NCBI RefSeq assembly: GCF_030269765.1
Contig: NZ_BSTX01000005.1
Coordinates: 124,001-188,000, forward strand
DNA: 64,000 nucleotides
Source: Actinorhabdospora filicis
GTDB lineage: Bacteria; Actinomycetota; Actinomycetes; Mycobacteriales; Micromonosporaceae
Direction: 5' to 3'
This document shows, piece after piece, positions 58,060 through 64,000 of this stretch; within the stretch, counting starts at the first letter, position 1, and each line of letters begins with the position of its first letter. A program made the position numbers and the translations under genes. The notes beneath the pieces were generated by a model. The model was not told the origin of the DNA and ran no database searches. It was given only the letters and a program-made list of their open reading frames with translations.

Positions 58060-59562
58060 TCAAGCCGCGGCGTCCCACTGGTGCACCGGAGCCTGGGTCG
58101 CGGCGTTGCGGACGTACTGCTTCAGCATCCCGCGCAGCGCCTCGGTCCGGTTGTGGGAGCGCTTCTCCTCCAGGTGCCGGACGGTGGCGACCTGCCAGGC
58201 CGCGCCGTTGACGCGGGTGCGGCAGCGCGCCTCGATGACGCCGAGGAGCCGGTCGCGCTCGGCCGGGTCGACGCCGAAGCGGTCGAGCCCGTCGTGCGCC
58301 AGCGGCAGCAGGACCTCGTCGACGAGCCGGACGCCGTCCACCTCGCCGAGACCGGGCCACCACTGCCGCGCGGCGATCCCGTCGCGGGCGGCGGCCTGGA
58401 GGTTCTGCTCGGCCACGCCGAACGGCATCCGCGTCCACACCGGATGGTCGCTCTCGGCCAGGACCCGCACCGCTCCCATGTAGAAGGCCATGTTGGCCAG
58501 CACGTCGATGACGGTGGGACCGGCCGGGAGCACCCGGTTCTCCACCCGCAGGTGCGGCAGCCCGTTGGCGCCGACGTCGTAGACGGGCCGGTTCCAGCGG
58601 TAGACGGTCCCGTTGTGCAGGCGCAGTTCGGTGAGCTTCGGGACGCCTCCCGCGCGCCAGACGTCGAATGGGTCCTCCGCGTGCGACTCGGGCAGCAGTG
58701 GTGGGAAGTAGCGGAGGTTCTCCTCGAACAGGTCGAGGACGGAGTGCGCCCACCGCTCGCCGAACCAGACGCGCGGGCGGACGCCCTGCGCCTTCAATTC
58801 GCGGCTGCGGGTGTCGGTGGCCTGCTCGAACAGCGCGATGCGGGTCTCGGCCCACAGCCGCGTGTCGAACAGGTAGGGCGCGTTGGCCCCGACCACCAGT
58901 TGCGCGCCGGCCAGCGCCTGCGAGGCGTTGTAGTAGGCGGCGAACTGGGACGGCGGGGTCTGGATGTGGAACTGCACGGAGGTGTTGGCCGCCTCCGGCG
59001 CGATCGAGTCGGTGTACACGCGCAACCGCTCGACGCCCTGGATGTCGAGTTCGATGTCATCGCCCCGGGCGGCGATGATCGAGTCATTGAGCATCCGGTA
59101 CCGCAGGTTCGTGGACAGGCTGTCCTCGGTCGCGTCGGCGTGCCGCAGCGTTGGCAGCGTGCCGACCAGGACGAGCGTGGAGCCGGTCTTGCGGGCCCGT
59201 TCGTCCACCTCGTGGAGCATGAACCGCAGGTCCTGCTCGTAGGCGGAGAAGCCGTTCCCGGCGATGGAGCGCGGGTCGAGGTTCAGTTCCAGGTTGAACT
59301 GGCCGAGCTCGGGCTGGACGGCCACTTCGCTGTAGGCGTCCGACTCGGCGAGATAGGCCAGGACCTCCGCGTTCTTCAGGGACGCTCTTCCGGCGTCGTC
59401 GACGAGGTTGATCTCCAGCTCGACGCCGGTTAACAGCTCACCGTCGTCGAATCGTCCACTGTCGAGCATGAGGCCCAAAGTGGACAGGCACCTGCGCAGT
59501 TTCGATCGGTAACTGCGCAGATCCGCGTGCGTGTACGTCCGCTGACGCACTTGATCGCCCAT
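58060..59562 (-). CDS. Glutamate-cysteine ligase family protein (GCS2-like)
   Basis: 500 residues of the GCS2/carboxylate-amine ligase superfamily. TGVELEINLVDD (about 45-56) and NLELNLDP carry the metal/glutamate-binding acidic residues, with QFHIQTP further on. Mycothiol, not glutathione, is the usual actinomycete thiol, so the product may be a gamma-glutamyl compound (EgtA makes gamma-glutamylcysteine for ergothioneine; this protein is longer than typical EgtA). ATG 59562 follows GGGGAGGG; the frame continues upstream. No egtB-E genes adjoin it. Confidence 0.78.
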   Translation of the reverse strand: MGDQVRQRTYTHADLRSYRSKLRRCLSTLGLMLDSGRFDDGELLTGVELEINLVDDAGRASLKNAEVLAYLAESDAYSEVAVQPELGQFNLELNLDPRSIAGNGFSAYEQDLRFMLHEVDERARKTGSTLVLVGTLPTLRHADATEDSLSTNLRYRMLNDSIIAARGDDIELDIQGVERLRVYTDSIAPEAANTSVQFHIQTPPSQFAAYYNASQALAGAQLVVGANAPYLFDTRLWAETRIALFEQATDTRSRELKAQGVRPRVWFGERWAHSVLDLFEENLRYFPPLLPESHAEDPFDVWRAGGVPKLTELRLHNGTVYRWNRPVYDVGANGLPHLRVENRVLPAGPTVIDVLANMAFYMGAVRVLAESDHPVWTRMPFGVAEQNLQAAARDGIAARQWWPGLGEVDGVRLVDEVLLPLAHDGLDRFGVDPAERDRLLGVIEARCRTRVNGAAWQVATVRHLEEKRSHNRTEALRGMLKQYVRNAATQAPVHQWDAAA

Positions 59563-59710
59563 CTGCCCTCCCCAGCGTGCGGCGCATCGGGAAACAACCG
59601 CTCCAGCGGTTGTTACATCATGGCTACCGCACGCTAGGCGGGTGGACACCCTCAGAACTGTCCGCTGTCAAAATATAGACGGATGTCTATACAGGGCGTC
59701 ACATTCGTGC

Positions 59711-60121
59711 TCAGTGCATGGGTTGTGTCACGTTCGGGTTGGCCGTGATCGCGTGTGACCACACCCTCACGATGTCGCGCACCGAGAGCACTCCCGCCGG
59801 CTCGTCGCCGTCGATGATGATCAGGTGGCGGAAGCCGCCCCGGACCATCGCCGAGGCCGCCTCGTGCAGCGTCCACGACGGTGGGGCGAACACCAGGTCC
59901 CGCGTCAGGTGCGAGGCGGTGCGCTCCACATCGGGATCCAGTCCCGCGCCGATCGCGTTGAGAATGTCCCGTTCGGTCAGAATGCCTATACCCGCCGAGT
60001 CGGGATCGATAACGACCGCCGCGCCGACCCGCCGCTGCGCCATGAGCGCCGCCGCCTGCCTCAGCGTGTGGTCGGGCCCGATCGACAGGACCTTGGTGCT
60101 CATCGCGTTGCGGACCTGCAT
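59711..60121 (-). CDS. Tandem CBS-domain protein
   Basis: 136 residues consisting of two CBS motifs (about 3-60, 65-125) only; a Bateman module that binds adenine nucleotides. Possibly regulates a partner in trans. ATG 60121 has GGAGGTGG upstream; 60136 is an alternative. Located between the ligase and the CDP-alcohol operon. Confidence 0.9.
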   Translation of the reverse strand: MQVRNAMSTKVLSIGPDHTLRQAAALMAQRRVGAAVVIDPDSAGIGILTERDILNAIGAGLDPDVERTASHLTRDLVFAPPSWTLHEAASAMVRGGFRHLIIIDGDEPAGVLSVRDIVRVWSHAITANPNVTQPMH

Positions 60122-60332
60122 GACGGCCACCTCCATGGGTAGGTGTCAACGGTGCTCGCACCACGGCGAACACCAGGCATCACCGGTGCTCGTACCGAGC
60201 ACTATGGTCATAGTGGCGCAAAACGAACCGCCCCATCAAGGCCTTGACCGGCTCCGTTGGTGTTTTCGTCATCTTGAGTACGCTGTGTGCGCCCTCACGC
60301 GGAACCACCGGTTCAAAGGAGCACGAACGCGC

Positions 60333-61073
60333 ATGACGACTCCTCTCACCAAGCCACGCGCCGCCGACTTCCTGGCCGTCAACCGGCGCGGCGGGCTGTT
60401 CACGCAGTTCGTGAACCAGCGGATCGGCTCGGTCTGCGCCGTCGTCGCGCACCGCCTCGGCCTGGCGCCCTCGGCGGTCACCCTCATCAACCTCGTGTGC
60501 GGGCTGGCCATGTCGGCCGCGCTCATCGCGCTGGCCCCGGTGATGGCCGACGGACGGGTTCCGGCGGCGCTCATGGGCCTGCTCGCGCTGGCGGTGTGGC
60601 AGTTCGCCTACTCCCTGGACTGCGCCGACGGCATGCTCGCCCGCGTCACCGGGCGCTCCTCTCCGGCCGGCGCGCGCCTGGACATCCTCGCCGACATCGC
60701 CCAGCAGACCGCGGTGACCGCCGCGACCGCCTCGGTGGCCGTGGCCTACACCGACTGGACGCCGACCTGGCTGGTGGCCGCCTTCGCCGGGCTGTGGATG
60801 ACCAACCTGGTCACCTCCGTCATGGGCAAGAGCGGCGACGGCGACTCGCTCATCGCGAGTGAGTCCCTCATCGTCGGGCTCGTCAAGCTGATCCGCGACT
60901 ACGGCGCCGTCGTCACCGCGATCACCCTGGTCATCGCGTTCGTCCCGAATCTGACCGTCTGGGTGGTGGTGTTCTTCACCGCCGTCAACGGGCTGTTCCT
61001 GGCCGCGCTGATCGCCAAGACCACCCTGGATAGTCTGAAGGCTCCCGAGATCAAGTCCGAGGAGGACGCATGA
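60333..61073 (+). CDS. CDP-alcohol phosphatidyltransferase family protein
   Basis: Transfers an alcohol-phosphate from CDP-alcohol to an acceptor, forming phospholipid or phosphoinositol-type products. 246 residues with the full motif: Asp96, Asp99-Gly100, Ala103-Arg104, Gly113, Asp117, Asp121 (DCADGMLARVTGRSSPAG). About six membrane helices. Acceptor unknown. ATG 60333 follows AAAGGAG. Its stop overlaps the galE start (ATGA), so it heads a coupled operon. Confidence 0.9.
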   Translation: MTTPLTKPRAADFLAVNRRGGLFTQFVNQRIGSVCAVVAHRLGLAPSAVTLINLVCGLAMSAALIALAPVMADGRVPAALMGLLALAVWQFAYSLDCADGMLARVTGRSSPAGARLDILADIAQQTAVTAATASVAVAYTDWTPTWLVAAFAGLWMTNLVTSVMGKSGDGDSLIASESLIVGLVKLIRDYGAVVTAITLVIAFVPNLTVWVVVFFTAVNGLFLAALIAKTTLDSLKAPEIKSEEDA

Positions 61074-62032
61074 CCTGGCTGGTCACAGGTGGGGCGGGGT
61101 ACATCGGCGCGCACGCGGTCAAGCGGCTGCACGCCAAGGGCACCAACGTCGTCGTCTTCGACGACCTGAGCACCGGGCTGGTCTCCCGCGTGCCCGAGGG
61201 CGTCCCGCTGGTCGTGGGCGACGTCAAGGACCAGGCCGCGGTCGTCGCGGCGATCAAGGAGCACGGCGTCACCGGCGTCCTGCACTTCGCCGCCCGCAAG
61301 TCGGTCCCGGAGTCGATGAAGATCCCGGTCGAGTACTACCGCGACAACGTCGGCGGACTGGTGTCCATCGTGGGCGCGATCGCCGAGACCGGCGTCGAGC
61401 GCGTCGTCTTCTCCTCCACCGCCGCCCTCTACGGACTGGCGCCCGAGGAGTTCCTCGTCGAGGACCTCGTGGTCGACCCGATCTCGGTCTACGGCGAGAC
61501 GAAGCTGATCGGCGAGCGGCTCCTGCGCTTCACGTCCAAGACCCACGGGTTCTCCTGGATCGCCCTGCGCTACTTCAACGTCGTCGGCGCCGACTCGCCC
61601 GAGCTGCGCGACACCTCCGTCGGAAACCTCATCCCGATCGTGTTCCGCGCCATCGACCGCGGCGAGACCGTCCAGGTCACCGGCGGCGACTTCCCGACGC
61701 CCGACGGCTCGGGCATCCGCGACTACATCCACATCGCCGACCTCGCCGACGCGCACGTGGTCGCCGTGGACCACCTGGACGCCGTCGCGGCGGGCAGCGT
61801 GGGCGAGGTCTACAACGTGGGGACGGGCAAGGGTTCCTCGGTGCTGGAGGTGCTCGGCGCCGTCCGCGAGGTCACCGGCCTGCCGGTGCCGCACGAGGTC
61901 GTCGACCGCCGTCCCGGCGACCCGGCGCGCGGTGTCGCCGGCGTGGACAAGATCCGCCGCGACCTGGGCTGGACCGCCCGCCACGACCTGCGCGAGATGG
62001 TCGCCGACGCGTGGGCGGCCTGGCGGGCGTGA
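61070..62032 (+). CDS. galE: UDP-glucose 4-epimerase
   Basis: 320-residue extended SDR: TGGAGYIG (6-13), Thr/Ser116-117, and YGETK with Tyr141 and Lys145. Interconverts UDP-glucose and UDP-galactose, giving galactosyl donor. Overlaps the upstream gene by four bases and the next by four (GTGA, 62029-62032). Its placement between a CDP-alcohol phosphotransferase and an FGE gene is unusual. Confidence 0.92.
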   Translation: MTWLVTGGAGYIGAHAVKRLHAKGTNVVVFDDLSTGLVSRVPEGVPLVVGDVKDQAAVVAAIKEHGVTGVLHFAARKSVPESMKIPVEYYRDNVGGLVSIVGAIAETGVERVVFSSTAALYGLAPEEFLVEDLVVDPISVYGETKLIGERLLRFTSKTHGFSWIALRYFNVVGADSPELRDTSVGNLIPIVFRAIDRGETVQVTGGDFPTPDGSGIRDYIHIADLADAHVVAVDHLDAVAAGSVGEVYNVGTGKGSSVLEVLGAVREVTGLPVPHEVVDRRPGDPARGVAGVDKIRRDLGWTARHDLREMVADAWAAWRA

Positions 62033-62901
62033 ACTGCTGCGCGCCGTCCGGCTCGGGCGCCGGGGACGAGATCTCCTTCCCCGCGCGCGAACCGGACCTG
62101 AAGGGCATGGTCGCCGTGCCCGCCGGGGAGTACCTCCTCGGCGGGGACGGCGGTTACCCCGCCGACGCCGAGGGACCCGTGCGCGCGGTCGCGCTGGACG
62201 GCTTCCACCTGGACGCCACCGCCGTCACCGTGGCCAAGTTCGCCACCTTCGCCAAGGCCACCGGTTACCTCACCACGGCCGAGACCGAGGGCTGGTCGTA
62301 CGTGTTCCACCTGCTGGTCCACCACGAGGCCGAGGTGCTGGACGCCCGCGTGCCCGAGACGCCGTGGTGGTTCCCGGTGCGCGGGGCGTCCTGGCGGCAC
62401 CCCGGCGGCCCGGCCAGTCAGGCCGTGGCCAACCATCCGGTGACGCACGTGTCCTGGTTCGACGCCGCCGCCTACGCGTCCTGGGCGGGCAAGCGCCTGC
62501 CCACCGAGACCGAGTGGGAGGCGGCGGCCCGCGGCGGACTCGTCGGCGCGCGCTACCCCTGGGGCGACGAGCTCACCCCGCGCGGGCGGCACCGCGCCAA
62601 CATCTGGCAGGGCCGCTTCCCGCGCCTCAACACCCGCGAGGACGGCTTCCTCGGCACCGCGCCGGTGAAGACCTTCCCGCCCAACGGGTACGGGCTCTAC
62701 CAGATGGCGGGCAACGTCTGGGAATGGTGCGCCGACACCTGGACCGCCGCCGGGACCGCCGATCGCGGCGACTCGCGGGTGGTGCGCGGCGGGTCCTACC
62801 TGTGCCACGAGTCGTACTGCGACCGCTACCGGGTGGCCGCGAGGACCTCGAACACGCCGGATTCCTCCAGCGGCAACACGGGATTCCGCTGCGCCGTTTA
62901 G
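62029..62901 (+). CDS. Formylglycine-generating enzyme family protein
   Basis: Oxidises a Cys in sulfatase-type CxPxR motifs to formylglycine. I start at GTG 62029 (overlap with galE); the frame begins at 62011. 290 residues: FGE-sulfatase domain with WEAAARGG, NVWEWCADTW, and the catalytic pair Cys259/Cys264 in SYLCHESYC, at the same spacing as the active cysteines of S. coelicolor FGE. No sulfatase is visible in this window. EgtB, a relative, has a DinB part and lacks this Cys pair, so FGE is preferred. Confidence 0.87.
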   Translation: MNCCAPSGSGAGDEISFPAREPDLKGMVAVPAGEYLLGGDGGYPADAEGPVRAVALDGFHLDATAVTVAKFATFAKATGYLTTAETEGWSYVFHLLVHHEAEVLDARVPETPWWFPVRGASWRHPGGPASQAVANHPVTHVSWFDAAAYASWAGKRLPTETEWEAAARGGLVGARYPWGDELTPRGRHRANIWQGRFPRLNTREDGFLGTAPVKTFPPNGYGLYQMAGNVWEWCADTWTAAGTADRGDSRVVRGGSYLCHESYCDRYRVAARTSNTPDSSSGNTGFRCAV

Positions 62902-63716
62902 GCGAGCCCGCGCAGCCGCGCCGGATTGACGATCGAGTCGATGCGCGTGATCCGTCCACTCTCGACGGTGTAGGTCACGGTCGCCAGCGGCCGCCCGTCG
63001 AGGGTCCAGGCCACCAGGCCGGGCACGCCGTCCACCAGCGCCGGCCAGACCACGAAGGCCATGCGGGCCCCGCGCACCGCCCGCGCGGCGATCTCGGTCG
63101 CGCCCAGCTTCACCACGACACCGCGCGGCATGTGCTCGTGCAGGACGACATCGGGGTCCAGCAGCCGCAGCAGTCCCTCGAAGTCGCCCTCGCGGGAGGC
63201 GGCCAGGAACGCGTCGACCACCTCGCGGTGCTCAACCCTCTCCTGTGGACGGTCGAGTTCGCGGACCTTCCGCCGCGCCCGGCTGGTCAGCATCTTCGTC
63301 GCCGCCGTGGACTTTCCGACGATGTGCCCGACCTCCTCGAAGGGCACCGCGAACATGTCGTGCAGGACGAAGGCCATCCGCTCGGTGGGCGCCAGCGCGT
63401 CCAGGACCACGCCCATGGCCAGCCCCACCGACTCGGCGCGCACCGCGTCGTCCTCGACGGCCTCGCCGGTGGCCGCGTCCACGCCCTCCAGGGGAGCGGC
63501 CGGGTGCGAGGCCCGCGAGCGCAGCGCGTCCAGGCACACCCGCCCGACGACGGTGGTCAGCCACGCGGGCAGGTTCCCGATGGCGGAGGCGTCCTGCCGG
63601 GCCAGCCGCAGCCAGGTCTCCTGCACGGCGTCCTCGGCGTCGGCGCGCGTGCCGAGCATCCGGAGCGCGATCGCGGTCAGGCGGTCGCGTTGCTGCTCGA
63701 AGACCTCGGCCGACAT
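62898..63716 (-). CDS. ECF41/SigJ-like sigma factor
   Basis: 272 residues. Sigma-2 (AIALRMLGTRADAEDAVQETWLR) and sigma-4 (FEEVGHIVGKSTAATKMLTSRAR) flank a short linker; SnoaL-like extension at about 160-272, ending IDSIVNPARL, close to the ECF41 NPDKL signature but without the Asp-Lys; DGGGK is not evident. Converges with the FGE gene (four-base overlap). Divergent from a DoxX-like gene whose promoter resembles an ECF41 target. Confidence 0.9.
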   Translation of the reverse strand: MSAEVFEQQRDRLTAIALRMLGTRADAEDAVQETWLRLARQDASAIGNLPAWLTTVVGRVCLDALRSRASHPAAPLEGVDAATGEAVEDDAVRAESVGLAMGVVLDALAPTERMAFVLHDMFAVPFEEVGHIVGKSTAATKMLTSRARRKVRELDRPQERVEHREVVDAFLAASREGDFEGLLRLLDPDVVLHEHMPRGVVVKLGATEIAARAVRGARMAFVVWPALVDGVPGLVAWTLDGRPLATVTYTVESGRITRIDSIVNPARLRGLA

Positions 63717-63719
63717 CGT

Positions 63720-63759
63720 TGTTACCTTCTCCGCGCCCGTTCCGTCATGGGGGTGACGG
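63720..63759 (+). promoter_or_regulatory. ECF41-like promoter and CCGTCA palindrome before the DoxX gene
   Basis: TGTTACC (63720-63726), 16 bases, CGTC (63743-63746), reading toward the DoxX-like gene; five of seven -35 bases match TGTCACA. The CGTC is inside CCGTCA-TGGGGG-TGACGG (63742-63759), the same palindrome as upstream of the sigma gene at 26947. Suggests the DoxX gene is a target of the adjacent sigma factor. Confidence 0.6.
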
Positions 63760-63793
63760 GCCGAAACGGCCCGCGCAACCCGTGGAGGATCGC

Positions 63794-64000
63794 GTGAACA
63801 CTACTCCCTTGATCAATACGGCCATCTGGGTCGTGACCGCCCTGGTCGCCGCCGCGTTCCTGTTCTCGGGGGCGCTCAAGCTGGTCTCGTCGCGTCAGAA
63901 GCTGATGGCCAAGCCCGGCGCGGGCTGGGCCGGGGACTTCCCGGCGTGGTTCATCAAGGTCCTGGGGACGGCCGAGGTCCTCGGGAGCCTCGGCCTGGTG
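63794..64000 (+). CDS. DoxX-family membrane protein (3' end outside window)
   Basis: GTG 63794 preceded by GGAGGA; 69 codons visible and still open at the window end. First hydrophobic helix (about 10-27, TAIWVVTALVAAAFLFSG), then ALKLVSSRQKLM and a second helix beginning near 53. The pattern is that of DoxX-like membrane proteins, often controlled by ECF41 sigma factors. Divergent from such a sigma gene. Confidence 0.8.
   Translation, partial: MNTTPLINTAIWVVTALVAAAFLFSGALKLVSSRQKLMAKPGAGWAGDFPAWFIKVLGTAEVLGSLGLV

Noticed and set aside
62029-62901. Ergothioneine EgtB
   Set aside because: The FGE-sulfatase domain is present but there is no DinB-like N-terminal domain and the FGE cysteine pair is intact, so FGE is the better reading.
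63716-63781. ECF41 promoter in front of the sigma gene at 62898 on the minus strand
   Set aside because: A CGTC is present in the palindrome but the -35 position reads GGGTTGC, which does not resemble TGTCACA; the plus-strand match is better.
1-64000. CRISPR arrays, insertion sequences, prophage
   Set aside because: No regularly spaced direct repeats with spacers, no transposase and no phage gene were seen; the only hint of transfer is the methyltransferase.

Overview
The window is G+C-rich actinomycete chromosome. Surface chaplin-type proteins, a near-origin block with the mycobacterial/streptomycete order (cyclophilin, CrgA, class E sortase, TrpG, PknB, PknA, PbpA, RodA, PstP, FhaB, FhaA, tRNA-Leu) and many MmyB-like regulators and ECF sigma factors suggest a sporulating, filamentous actinobacterium. 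My best guess is the Streptosporangiales (an Actinomadura-like organism); this is inference from gene content, not a database match.

Layout. 1-1.7 kb: the end of a biotin carboxylase gene coupled to HMG-CoA lyase. 1.8-10.4 kb: a surface-protein island with a secreted Pro/Thr/Ala-rich protein and three multi-domain chaplins, interrupted by a lower-G+C cytosine-5 DNA methyltransferase and a three-gene oxidoreductase/regulator operon on the minus strand. 10.4-13.2 kb: acyl-CoA carboxylase beta and acyl-CoA dehydrogenase, which complete a leucine/branched-chain acyl-CoA catabolism set. 13.2-30.1 kb: accessory functions (MmyB regulators paired with oxidoreductases or hydrolases, a rhomboid protease, cyclophilin, a divergent pair of paralogous HTH proteins around a symmetrical DnaA-box array, aminotransferase, serine hydrolase, DJ-1 protein with a LysR regulator, ECF41 sigma factor, old yellow enzyme). 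30.2-44.9 kb: thiolase, crgA, DUF881, sortase, trpG and the minus-strand cell-division/signalling cluster from fhaA down to pknB, followed by tRNA-Leu(CAG). 45.3-64 kb: two-component system, AlkZ-like glycosylase, LysR/oxidoreductase, two more ECF41-type sigma loci, MarR, beta-lactamase-fold protein, PIG-L deacetylase, ArfB, glutamate-cysteine ligase-like protein, CBS protein, and a tightly coupled CDP-alcohol phosphotransferase / GalE / formylglycine-generating-enzyme operon.

How it fits together. In the growth-control cluster, Ser/Thr kinases (PknA, PknB), their phosphatase (PstP) and two FHA readers are cotranscribed with the elongation/septation machinery (RodA, PbpA), with CrgA and a class E sortase nearby. 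Gene junctions are often coupled by ATGA, GTGA, TGATG or TAATG overlaps. Regulation is unusually readable: several divergent promoters carry clean palindromes, two of the three ECF41 sigma genes have a promoter of the TGTCACA-N16-CGTC type in front of themselves and the third has a weaker copy facing a DoxX gene, and two intergenic regions carry clusters of DnaA boxes.

The observations I would follow first are the symmetrical four-box DnaA array at 21350-21441 between two paralogous HTH genes, the three ECF41 loci with two sharing a CCGTCA-N6-TGACGG palindrome, the CDP-alcohol transferase/GalE/FGE operon, and the chaplin with one domain that has lost both cysteines.
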